From Branchiostoma floridae (Eukaryota; Chordata; Leptocardii; Amphioxiformes; Branchiostomatidae): DNA of 64,000 nt. Position numbers and translations under genes: made by a program. A model generated the notes under the pieces. The model did not search any database, was not told where the DNA came from, and saw nothing but the letters and a program-made list of their open reading frames with translations. This document shows, in pieces, positions 59,201 through 64,000 of this stretch (position 1 is the stretch's first letter; every line of letters begins with the position of its first letter). The stretch lies in assembly GCF_000003815.2 (NCBI RefSeq), contig NC_049985.1, positions 19,116,841 to 19,180,840 of the forward strand. Direction: 5' to 3'.

Positions 59201-59879
59201 TTTGTCAATAACAACTGCTGGAAAATACTTCTATCTCATCTACAGTGGAATCATGTGATAAAAAGCTGTATGGTGTTTGGCTCTAAACCTCGGGATCCTG
59301 GGGAATCGTGTCAAGCTACTGATTCTTTTACCATTGGAAAAGGCACATTACATGACTTTCCTCACTCCACCCAGGTGTAGAAATAGGTATCTGCTGACCA
59401 ATATAACGTCCTTGATCTGACTTTCGAGAAAATCGGCGAGGTAAAAGGCGATGACAGGAGAGGGTGGACTCCGACTCCCAGTTCACGGTGCCAAAGATAT
59501 ATATATAGTTTTATTGCACAACAATTGTACGGGTACAAAGCATGGCGTCTACATAACTACAGTTCTATAACGTAACGCTTATCTAACTAATACAGAAGTT
59601 GTACTATGGGGTAAGTTTCTTACAGTTATTAGAGGCTTTTACAATCATTGGAGGAATTTCTAATGTCTAAACCTTCTTTGATATATTTTCCTATATCTGT
59701 CATGCAGGGATTGTCACATGTCATGATGTATTTGAATTTGCACTTCAAATACATATATATATAACAGCCCACTGGCCCAACTGCCTTGAGAAAAACTATT
59801 GGATTACCACCACCTTACCTTTTATCAGTGTCAGAGATATGAACAATGTTCCAACGGAGAAAAGCCTGACGAGCAACAT
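36663..59879 (-). CDS. Mosaic secreted protein: F5/8C, sushi, EGF, polycystin-like GPS region
   Basis: About 23 exons and 1,170 codons. Order: signal peptide (59819-59879); Cys-rich module (56927-57313); F5/8-type-C domain (56566-56729, 55511-55657, 55069-55213); sushi 1 (54349-54516) and 2 (52159-52330); Ca-binding EGF modules (51516-51638, 50988-51110, 50606-50731, 49549-49671); Ser/Thr-rich stalk (48617-48830, 47451-47536); polycystin-1-like region (46611-46724, 45649-45786, 44851-44947, 44024-44184, 42628-42861, 41862-41975, 41275-41510, 40012-40145); GPS (39138-39238, 36663-36818). Phases agree at all junctions except sushi 2 (1-bp insertion) and between 48617 and 47536, where an exon may be missing. 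Polycystin-1-like proteins autocleave at GPS and continue into PLAT and membrane helices; here a stop follows. A secreted adhesion protein is inferred. Confidence 0.75.
37575..37900. repeat. (GAACGAAAAG)n minisatellite, plus-oriented
   Basis: About 20 units of GAACGAAAAG with inserted GAAAGTACCGAAAGTGCGAA variants. It ends in GAAGCAAAGTGAAATAAAAT and CGATGGGAATATAAGG. Long open frames in all phases ([10 protein letters not shown] or S-F-L-F-V-P-F-R) result from the repeat. It lies in the intron that splits the GPS motif. Confidence 0.92.
38953..39090. repeat. (CTTTTCGTTC)n minisatellite, inverted copy
   Basis: Same repeat as 37575-37900 in opposite orientation, shorter (about eight units). 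Both flanks match in inverse: CCTTATATTTTCATTGATTT on one side and CGCACTTTCGGTA on the other. It ends 48 bp from the GPS exon at 39138. Confidence 0.9.
39138..39238 (-). CDS. GPS gene, exon with first half of GPS
   Basis: Acceptor …TCATTTCCAG, donor AAG/gtacag, 101 bp. Encodes E-C-L-S-Q-K-C then [19 protein letters not shown]. The C-x-Y-W…W-x-x-D-G-C spacing is the GPS start. I chose this donor because the last exon then joins in phase and completes the motif; reading on to the minisatellite does not. Confidence 0.85.
40012..40145 (-). CDS. GPS gene, polycystin-like exon
   Basis: 134 bp, phases 2 and 1. Encodes [16 protein letters not shown], an N-Q-T glycosylation site and A-F-I-V-L-P-V-E-K. 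Part of the GAIN-like fold before GPS. Confidence 0.8.
41050..41270. repeat. Two inverted dispersed repeats with hammerhead-like cores
   Basis: Plus-strand copy: AAGCT, CTGGGGA (41171-41177), hairpin GATGTC…GACATC, GAAAC-GTC (41196-41203), AGC. Minus-strand copy at 41051-41099: CTGAGAA, GATGTC…GACATT, AAAACGCC. Both are preceded by GAAGCAGAACTT-CAGTTAGAAG-like sequence and followed by AAAACTGGTTGTGTAAA. The left-end homology at 22870-22930 shows that this is a dispersed family. Penelope-like elements are known to carry hammerheads in terminal repeats; assignment here is inference. Confidence 0.5.
41275..41510 (-). CDS. GPS gene, polycystin-like exon
   Basis: 236 bp, acceptor …TTCCATGTAG. Begins [14 protein letters not shown], which together with the previous exon's K-E-I-P-V-N gives the pattern I-x-V-x-x-L-x-x-x-I-x-I-x-L-x-N typical of polycystin-1-like proteins ahead of GPS. 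Contains N-D-T and N-A-T glycosylation sites. Confidence 0.82.
41862..41975 (-). CDS. GPS gene, polycystin-like exon
   Basis: 114 bp, phase 0. Encodes [17 protein letters not shown]… to G-K-E-I-P-V-N. The donor AAC/gttagt was chosen over later sites because it keeps phase and joins a family-like motif. Confidence 0.72.
42238..42470. repeat. (ACT)n imperfect trinucleotide tract
   Basis: About 230 bases of CTA/ACT triplets with interruptions (GCTGCTAG, TTCT), in an intron of the GPS gene. Confidence 0.9.
42628..42861 (-). CDS. GPS gene, polycystin-like exon
   Basis: 234 bp, phase 0, acceptor …GTTTAAACCAG, donor GTTTGC. Encodes [20 protein letters not shown] and later A-L-K-K-E-A-E-L-G. The helical [10 protein letters not shown] stretch corresponds to the helical subdomain of a GAIN domain. 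Confidence 0.82.
43010..43900. mobile_element. ACGTCA-rich TTAA-family repeat
   Basis: Left GACCCCCCTTCG, right CCCAGTCTGGATAGGGTTA. It has a 15-base G-run at 43060-43074, multiple TGACGTCA sites and GCCATCTTGGATT. Matches 12210-12866 over several blocks. In an intron of the GPS gene. Confidence 0.65.
44024..44184 (-). CDS. GPS gene, polycystin-like exon
   Basis: 161 bp. Encodes [14 protein letters not shown], then a highly charged stretch [14 protein letters not shown]. Donor CTT/gtacgt; an alternative donor AAG/gtgtat earlier in the exon is also phase 0 and would remove the charged stretch. Confidence 0.7.
44851..44947 (-). CDS. GPS gene, polycystin-like exon
   Basis: 97 bp, acceptor …TTTCCCGACAG, donor GTACTG. 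Encodes [17 protein letters not shown]. Fits phase on both sides. Confidence 0.72.
45080..45400. repeat. Dispersed repeat (TTTATTGGCACGACAAAA family)
   Basis: Homologous to 46745-47030, and more weakly to 59505-59700. All start with TTTATTG-CACGACAA-like sequence, resembling the inverse of a LINE 3' end. Confidence 0.55.
45649..45786 (-). CDS. GPS gene, polycystin-like exon
   Basis: 138 bp, phase 0, acceptor …TTATACCATAG, donor CAA/gtacct. Encodes [20 protein letters not shown] then [18 protein letters not shown], amphipathic helices. Confidence 0.78.
46095..46595 (+). mobile_element. tRNA-derived SINE
   Basis: The 5' part has pol III boxes: GTGGCCGAGAGG and GGTTCGAATAC. A central block follows (GGGCAAGGCACTTAACACGA, CTCCTCACTTCACTC) of a type shared by several deuterostome SINEs, then GGACGTTAAATGGAGGTCCC. 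A decayed central block is at about 59320-59500. It lies in an intron of the GPS gene, opposite orientation. Confidence 0.75.
46611..46724 (-). CDS. GPS gene, exon at start of polycystin-like region
   Basis: 114 bp, phase 0, donor GAG/gtaata. Encodes [18 protein letters not shown] then G-Q-S-D-P-G-E-I. Joins the Ser/Thr-rich stalk in phase. Confidence 0.72.
46745..47030. repeat. Dispersed repeat (TTTATTGACACGACAAAA copy)
   Basis: Second copy of the family at 45080-45400, including GCATTATGAGGGCTGTCGGA against GCATTATGATAGAATGCTGT. Confidence 0.55.
47451..47536 (-). CDS. GPS gene, Ser/Thr-rich stalk exon 2
   Basis: 86 bp, acceptor …TTTCTACTTCAG, donor ACG/gtaatt. Encodes [19 protein letters not shown]. 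It needs one base from the previous exon, whereas 48617-48830 leaves two. Confidence 0.65.
47658..48010. mobile_element. TIR element, GGTTCACGGATT ends
   Basis: Inverted ends of about 45 bp with mismatches: GCCACACCGATTTAATTTTT…GGTTCACGGATT and its mirror near AATCCGTGAACCAAGAAATT. AT-rich interior. Non-coding. Confidence 0.6.
48617..48830 (-). CDS. GPS gene, Ser/Thr-rich stalk exon 1
   Basis: 214 bp with acceptor …TCACATCACAG in phase with the last EGF exon. Encodes [20 protein letters not shown], then Pro/Ser/Thr-rich sequence, probably O-glycosylated. Donor GA/gtcaat is weak and its phase disagrees with the next exon, so the 3' border is uncertain. Confidence 0.62.
49117..49320. repeat. 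Imperfect palindrome of about 200 bp
   Basis: Left arm GCTCTTTTAGCATAGTCTCT and GGACAAATAGAGTAGTAAGC; right arm is the mirror (GGCTTACTCCTCTATTTGTT, AGAGACTACTTTTAGAGCG). The centre is AGAGCGCGCTGTTCCCTAGC. Probably a foldback MITE. Confidence 0.7.
49549..49671 (-). CDS. GPS gene, EGF_CA module 4
   Basis: 123 bp, phase 1-1. [13 protein letters not shown] then [12 protein letters not shown] and G-D-G-K-S-C. Six Cys and the Ca-binding D-x-D-E-C start are present, with the G-S-Y/F-x-C beta-hydroxylation-type context. Confidence 0.88.
49783..50587. mobile_element. TIR element, GGCCAATGTTGATTTG ends
   Basis: Left GGCCAATGTTGATTTGATTA, right TAATCAAATCAACATGGCC, flanked by TAA on both sides. About 805 bp, non-coding, within an intron between EGF exons. 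Confidence 0.7.
50606..50731 (-). CDS. GPS gene, EGF_CA module 3 (type B, intact)
   Basis: 126 bp, phase 1-1, acceptor …[24 protein letters not shown] then [12 protein letters not shown]. All six Cys. Its tandem duplicate at 51157-51275 is decayed. Confidence 0.87.
50988..51110 (-). CDS. GPS gene, EGF_CA module 2 (type A)
   Basis: 123 bp, phase 1-1. [16 protein letters not shown] then V-G-I-F-Q-C-S-C and D-K-R-R-C-D. Near-copy of 51516-51638 from the same tandem duplication. Confidence 0.88.
51157..51275 (-). pseudogene. Decayed EGF_CA exon (type B duplicate)
   Basis: Clear duplicate of 50606-50731. The acceptor AG and the first codons have been deleted (CTTAA joins directly to TGAGTGCC), and the second Cys codon is TTC (Phe). 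The donor is still good. Flanking exons are both phase 1, so skipping it leaves the frame intact. Confidence 0.8.
51516..51638 (-). CDS. GPS gene, EGF_CA module 1 (type A)
   Basis: 123 bp, phase 1-1. [30 protein letters not shown]. Intact. Acceptor …TCGACCAG, donor GTAACA. Confidence 0.88.
52159..52330 (-). CDS. GPS gene, sushi module 2 with 1-bp insertion
   Basis: 172 bp, where 171 is needed for phase 1-1. The frame of the module is clear from [11 protein letters not shown] to [10 protein letters not shown]. Near the 5' end the sequence CCAATGGCCC has one G more than required to give the first conserved Cys (Q-C-P). As it stands the module is frameshifted and lacks Cys 1. Confidence 0.78.
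52496..53928. mobile_element. Repeat with ACCTCCATGAAAT / ATTTCATGGAGGT ends
   Basis: Inverted ends about 1.43 kb apart. The left part is tandemly duplicated: 52497-52760 and 52858-53110 share GAACGGCTGGATGGATTGGT and ATCTGTCGTTATAATCGATG. Small plus-strand open frames in both units are by-products. It sits in the intron between the two sushi exons. Confidence 0.65.
54349..54516 (-). CDS. GPS gene, sushi module 1
   Basis: 168 bp, phase 1-1. [14 protein letters not shown], then [20 protein letters not shown] and P-P-Q-C-E. Four Cys and the Trp of the CCP fold are present. Acceptor …TCTGTCTATAG, donor GTGGGA. Confidence 0.9.
55069..55213 (-). CDS. GPS gene, F5/8-type-C exon 3
   Basis: 145 bp, phase 0-1. 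[14 protein letters not shown], then A-R-Y-V-R-F-V-V-L and closing R-A-E-I-L-G-C-N. The final Cys pairs with the one in exon 1 of the domain in this fold. Confidence 0.88.
55511..55657 (-). CDS. GPS gene, F5/8-type-C exon 2
   Basis: 147 bp, phase 0-0. [16 protein letters not shown], then [12 protein letters not shown]. Core beta-sandwich of the discoidin domain. Confidence 0.9.
56161..56222. repeat. (TA)n microsatellite
   Basis: About 30 TA units in the intron between F5/8C exons 1 and 2. Confidence 0.95.
56566..56729 (-). CDS. GPS gene, F5/8-type-C exon 1
   Basis: 164 bp, phase 1-0. [14 protein letters not shown], then I-T-A-S-S-E-W and G-R-L-N…G-A-W…G-Q-W-L-Q. This is the characteristic start of a discoidin domain (C-x-x-x-L-G-M-E). 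Confidence 0.9.
56927..57313 (-). CDS. GPS gene, N-terminal Cys-rich module
   Basis: 387 bp, acceptor …CACTGTTTATAG, donor GTAAGG, phase 1-1. Ten or so Cys with Y-K-V-K-V-T-G at the start, [26 protein letters not shown] and M-Y-A-L-C-A-G at the end. I do not recognise a named family; it reads as one compact extracellular module lying between signal peptide and discoidin domain. Confidence 0.85.
57562..58036. mobile_element. TTAA-flanked MITE, CCCCTTCACACGA ends
   Basis: Left ATCCCCTTCACACGAGAAGG, right …TTCGTGTGAAGGGGGC, with TTAA on both sides (57558-57561, 58037-58040). GAATGCCGTC and GGAATGAGCCGG recur inside. A partial relative lies next to it at 57437-57557. In the first intron of the GPS gene. 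Confidence 0.8.
58150..58270 (+). pseudogene. Small LINE 3' fragment
   Basis: ATCAGCCTTCAAAACAAATG and CACCGCTATCT-CGTG match the end of the LINE remnant at 19480-19560. Confidence 0.6.
58420..58440. repeat. Poly-G tract
   Basis: CGGGGGGGGGGGGGGTAGGG. Similar homopolymer G/C runs occur at 8709-8718, 8757-8768, 12843-12853, 28797-28807, 43060-43074 and 47304-47314. Confidence 0.8.
59320..59500 (+). mobile_element. Decayed SINE central block
   Basis: TTGGAAAAGGCACATTACAT, TTTCCTCACTCCACCCAGGT and ACGTCCTTGATCTGACTTTC follow the order of the SINE at 46095-46595. The tRNA-like head is not recognisable. Confidence 0.5.
59819..59879 (-). CDS. GPS gene, signal-peptide exon
   Basis: ATG at 59879-59877, donor AAAAG/gtaagg. 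Encodes [20 protein letters not shown], a typical signal sequence. It joins the next exon in phase, giving L-I-K-A-Q-Q-E-Y, with cleavage likely near A-Q. Upstream the promoter could not be defined. Confidence 0.75.
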
Positions 59880-60577
59880 ACTTGTGATTATTATCGTGAC
59901 ATTCCAAGAACAATGTGCGGTCCCCCTATGTAGAGATGTTCATCCTTCTCCGTTAGATGTTATTTTACCGAGTGCAGTGAGTCTACTGCAGCGTTTTGTT
60001 ATTGTCCAAATGCTACGCGACAGACTACGATTACCAAAAACAGGGCGTCACATCTACAAGTAAATATGATTTATGGCAGTTCATAAACGAAATACAATAA
60101 ATAATATTGTTTAAAAATATATCGCTCGAGTGAAGAATTTACGTAAATATTTGAAATGTAAACTACACATTCTTCCCGATACACTCCAATTTTTTTACAT
60201 CATTATATGAATTTGTTTGTGTTTTTATTAATGCACATTTAGAAACTGCCCACTAAGATTTTATGTTCAGTCCAGCTTGGAGCTTCCAGTCTCATATATT
60301 ATTAATGTGTCACAGAGACCATAAACGTGTGTAATATTTTTTTATGTCCTGTACAAGAAAGTGCCTGCTAAATGCTAAATGCTTAGCAACATCCTTTAAT
60401 GATCTGTAATTAGCAGATATATTATGAAGTTGGCTGCTTCCTTTGTTGTGGTGAAGATTTTACGACCCTTTTGTACCGGGTGGGAGCGCCATGTATCACT
60501 TAACTTGTGGAGTTATTGAAGCGTTCATTTAGCTGTCCTTGGTTGACCTACTATGGACCCCCCTCCCCCACGCGTCA

Positions 60578-60579
<2 letters not shown>

Positions 60580-60620
<41 letters not shown>
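60580..60620. repeat. (AT)n microsatellite
   Basis: About 20 AT units. Flanking it, GGGAGCGCCATGTATCACTT and TAGCTGTCCTTGGTTGA recur at 60855-60925, a 370-bp-spaced direct repeat. Confidence 0.85.
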
Positions 60621-60623
<3 letters not shown>

Positions 60624-60966
60624 ACTGTGTTATGTATACTTCTTTTTTGCAATAAATGATACATGAACACATCGCCAAATGTCGATCCAGAGTAATATTC
60701 ATGCTTTTAGAACGCTACCAGGTAACCTACAATAATAAAGTCATATTTTGAGTTCACCTGGGCTAGTTCACCTGGGCTAGTTCATGCAAATATCACAGAC
60801 ATCTATACACAAACACACAAACATTATTGGTACATAGAAAACAGTGCATCCGGGTAGGAGCACCATGTGTAACTTAACAGGAGTCATTGAAGCGTGTATT
60901 TAGCTGTCCTTGATTGATAGTTTTGTTGTGATATTTGACTCATGTTGTTTGTGATATATCATGGGC

Positions 60967-61376
60967 ATCATACACTTTTCTTACGCGGCGGCCATGGTAG
61001 ATCTAAAACGAGTTCAATGAGGCAAACAAAAGACTGTCCATCATAATTAGCAGTACAACCAATGGTAGCCTGCCAGTTAGGAAAGTGACCAATAATAGAA
61101 TGGCTGCATGTCCGTCAAATATTTGCATTATCATGTTTTTATTTTGCATCTCATAAGGGACTATGGGATCAGTCTACGCTACTCTAAATTGCTACATCTT
61201 TTGGCGCAAAACATAAGGTAAAATATTTTTTTATTTGATCTTACATTGTGGAAATTTGTGTGGTTTGGGGGAAAAGAAAATGGGAGCTGATTTTAGAAAT
61301 ATGTTTTGTCTGTTTGCCTCATTGACCTCGTCTTCGATCTATCATGGCCGCCGCGTGAGAAAGGTGTACTGTCAGC
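60967..61376. mobile_element. MITE with about 65-bp TIRs
   Basis: Left arm TACACTTTTCTTACGCGGCG, GCCATGGTAGATCTAAAACG, AGTTCAATGAGGCAAAC; the right arm is the mirror (GTTTGCCTCATTGACCTCGT, CATGGCCGCCGCGTGAGAAA). Non-coding interior. Confidence 0.75.
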
Positions 61377-62204
61377 ATTTCTTTAATGTTGAATTTTATT
61401 ATAGCATATCGTTTTGCTTTTGCAATAAGGCAATGTTGCTTTGATATATTATCTACACGCATCAATTTTCGTTCATTCTATCAAATAATTCAACCATTCT
61501 GTAATTAGAATTAGAAAATATATTCCTTACGTTACAATTAAAATGTATACTAATGTCATATTATACCAACGTCAATTTCGAGGTTAAAGACCATGATATA
61601 AAAGAACAAAAATGGAAAATCTATTGTTCTGTATATCGTATTCCTAAAATGATGTAGAATCCTAATAGATACGTACAGCTGATATTTCTCTTTATGTCAT
61701 ACCTGGGCCGCGAATACGTTCAATACACACAGGTTCTAAGTTGTAACACCTAAATGGCAAACCTGCAGTTTGTGCTGAAATTACTAGACGGCGTCATGCG
61801 ATATCTGATACAGGCATGTCTCGAAGAATTCTCACAATTTGTACTGTTAAATGGTACGAATATTTGTGCTGTAAGTGTGGAATGTGGTATCTTCGTAAAC
61901 TCACTGTATGTCGTCTCATTTCTATCCATACATTGCAAAATATCCCCTGTTGCCCTGGTGTGGTTTCTTCCATCTGGGACTTACGATTCAAAAACCGGGG
62001 GAGCCATCAATTAAGAAACAAAAATATATTGTATTCATCATAACAACTTTAAGAACTATTTGGTACCATATACTGTTTATAAAATAGATATATATTTAGT
62101 TATCAAATATTTAATAAATCATATATGCTGTCTTATAGTATTTTACCTCACGCTGATTTCCCCCTTAATGAAATTGGTATAGTCAACATGGTCACTTGAT
62201 AACA

Positions 62205-62369
62205 TTGGCCAATCAAGAGCCCACTAACTTTGCCCGCGAGATATCGACCAATCAGAGACCCGGACTCGGAGCGGAAGTGGTTCTAGTTTTTTTTTTGCGC
62301 CAGAAGTTGCGGAGAGATTGCATTTTTCACACCACCAGATTGTCTTTTCCCCCACCAAAGTCTGCCAAA
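62205..62369 (+). promoter_or_regulatory. CCAAT/ETS promoter and 5' UTR
   Basis: CCAAT boxes at 62209-62213 (in the palindrome ATTGGCCAAT) and 62248-62252 (GACCAATCAGAG), and an ETS-type site GCGGAAGTGG at 62271-62280. No TATA box is visible. A CT-rich leader (TCTTTTCCCCCACC) precedes the ATG. The arrangement is typical of housekeeping promoters. Confidence 0.55.
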
Positions 62370-62393
62370 ATGAGCGAAGGAGAGGAAAAGAAG
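62370..62393 (+). CDS. First coding exon of a plus-strand gene, unidentified
   Basis: ATG in a good context (GCCAAAATGA) followed by eight codons MSEGEEKK and a donor AAG/gtaggg. Downstream exons are not recognised in the window; AAGCCACAG/gtgggc at 63151-63159 after a good acceptor (…CCGACTCCAG) could be a microexon. The short acidic/basic start recalls small conserved proteins such as SUMO, but that is a guess. Confidence 0.4.
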
Positions 62394-63275
62394 GTAGGGA
62401 AACACATTTCGGGTTTTCTTGCCTCATATTTTGAGAGGATTTGGGGTAATTTTACCGCTCTTTTGTCAGAAATATCGAGGAAAGTATGTGGGGGGAGAGC
62501 ACTTTTGGGCTTTGTTTTTGCCGCCATTTTGCCAGACGGCAAAGCCGGCATTTTTTCCTTGTCTCAGACTTTAGGAAAATACAATGTTACAACGTGTTTC
62601 TTTTTCTCCTACGTTATCATCTAAATAGGACAGTCTTTTAGGTCTGTCAATTGCCTTGAATAGTGCATAGTACGTAAGATTCGGGTAAAGGGAGTTCAAA
62701 TTGATAGCGCATTTTTGAAGACCCTTGACCCATATCTTGACCTATAACTTATATTTTCTTCGGGTGGACTGATGTAAAATTTCTTGTTGGACAGTTGGAC
62801 CTAGTGCTGAAAAGCTAGCCAGCGTAGTCCCTGGTAACAAATTGGGACGTTTCTAGGTTATCTTGGAGTCAAAATGGGAATAAAGCTTTGTTTTGTTTTT
62901 GTTCTGTGTATTTGGTTTGTTTTTAACATCAAACTCAAGATTTTCTTGACCCCCTTATTTAAAGAGAAAAATATCCAGGTTTCCTTCAGATACAAACTGG
63001 CTGCAAACTGTAGCCCTGACCAGGATGCTATGATATAGCGTCCTGATTCACCCCGTTCACCGGATCCAACTTTTGTTCCTCCGGTCTTTATTCTGTATTC
63101 TTCCTTTCCCTACCTACCCAATTCCCTTACCTTCTTTCCCCGACTCCAGAAGCCACAGGTGGGCCTGAAACAACAAAGCTCTATTTCAAAAAACACTGGG
63201 TTGCCATCTTGTTCAAATTGTTGTTGTTTTCTTTTGCACCTGACCCCGACGTGACCCTCAGCAGCTCATTCGTGC

Positions 63276-63337
63276 ACCGCGGTTTCTTCAGCTTCAATCT
63301 AGAGTTTGAGTGATACTGGAGCTGAAGAAACCGCGGT
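63276..63337. repeat. Perfect 18-bp inverted repeat (hairpin)
   Basis: ACCGCGGTTTCTTCAGCT at 63276-63293 and its exact complement at 63320-63337, 26-base spacer. Direct repeats AGTCAGAGCGAGAAG follow at about 63386 and 63418. Confidence 0.85.
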
Positions 63338-63570
63338 GATCAGATGTCATACGTAGCAGAGAAGCGACTGTATCAGTATGATAAGAGTCAGAGCGAGAAG
63401 TAACTATATATACCCGAGTCAGAGCGAGAAGCGACTGTATATTCCCAGTAATGTATAATAACTTAATAAGGCTAATAATATACCCAGGCTACCTACTACT
63501 TGGGCATCTAGGCCAAATTTCGTGGATCTGTGACTGGATTTTGAAGGTGGGCCCCAGCTCACAGTCATAG

Positions 63571-63748
63571 TACTGTAAATGCGGGGAAAATGACTTTTCG
63601 CGGTGGTTTTATTTTCGCGGTAACACCATAGACTGCAGTCTAATACCATAATAGAAAAATGTTCGCGTTGGTTTTAAGTTCCCGGTGAAGTGGTCACCGT
63701 GAAAACCCCGAACATTAATCCACCGCGAACATTTCTGCATTTACAGTA
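63571..63748. mobile_element. MITE, TACTGTAAATGC ends
   Basis: Left TACTGTAAATGCGGGGAAAA, right CATTTCTGCATTTACAGTA; CGCGGTGG and CCACCGCGAAC lie inside. Related to 3809-3968. Confidence 0.8.
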
Positions 63749-64000
63749 GATGTGGCAGACTACATTCCTCATTTTGGATCATGGTGACGTAAAACAGACA
63801 AGCTTGTGTTTGACTGAGGAAGCTTTAGCCAGAAGCATCAAACCTTTGCATGTCCAACTAAATAAAAGAACCCAGCACATTTTTCGAGAATAGAAGGGGT
63901 TACCTGGTGTACTTAGCTACAAAAAGCAAGCTGTAGTGATTCCTATTCACACTAGTACTAGCTAATGAAAGTGTACCATGTCCTCTGAGGTTTGACCCCT

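Noticed and set aside
61750-62043. Short frames on both strands near 61.9 kb
   Set aside because: No domain, no splice consensus and overlapping on both strands.

Overview
The window looks like cephalochordate (amphioxus, Branchiostoma-like) nuclear DNA. I infer this from many short phase-matched exons with GT-AG introns, secreted or membrane proteins built by domain shuffling, and introns packed with short terminal-inverted-repeat (TIR) elements. No search was run, so the species call is an inference.

Almost all recognisable genes lie on the minus strand. From left to right in window coordinates: (1) 61-4202, a partial NXPE-like gene (copy A) whose 64-bp exon carries a 1-bp deletion and a stop. 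(2) 9509-13758, its tandem paralogue (copy B), complete in five coding exons and 542 codons: type II membrane anchor, neurexophilin-like domain, PC-esterase domain. (3) 23199-31039, a complete six-exon gene for a type II membrane collagen of 518 residues: short cytoplasmic tail, membrane helix, coiled coil, Gly-X-Y array on a 36-bp repeat, and a C-terminal farnesoic-acid-methyltransferase-like (Methyltransf_FA) domain. (4) 36663-59879, a mosaic gene of about 23 exons: signal peptide, Cys-rich module, F5/8-type-C domain, two sushi modules, Ca-binding EGF modules, Ser/Thr-rich stalk, and a polycystin-1-like region ending in a GPS motif. Its last visible exon stops 35 residues after the GPS motif, before any membrane helix, with a poly(A) signal downstream. 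On the plus strand at 62370 there is a small first coding exon behind a CCAAT/ETS promoter of housekeeping type.

The rest is mobile and repetitive DNA. I see TTAA-flanked piggyBac-like non-autonomous elements, a mariner deletion derivative, a pogo/Tigger-like element, hAT-like elements with 5-bp duplications, a 5'-truncated LINE with a 15-bp target duplication, a tRNA-derived SINE, GTACG-rich palindromic elements, tandem satellites and microsatellites. One piggyBac-like element is nested in a larger TIR element. Two inverted copies of a GAACGAAAAG minisatellite lie in the intron that splits the GPS motif. Several dispersed repeats carry a hammerhead-ribozyme-like core ending in GAAACGTC.

The three minus-strand gene types all encode extracellular or membrane-displayed proteins, but nothing in the sequence shows that they work together. 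Several defects sit inside otherwise good exons: the NXPE copy A lesion, a 1-bp insertion in sushi 2, and an EGF exon that has lost its splice acceptor and a cysteine. These point to duplication followed by decay, or in places to assembly error. Exon boundaries were placed by splice consensus plus reading phase and have no transcript support.
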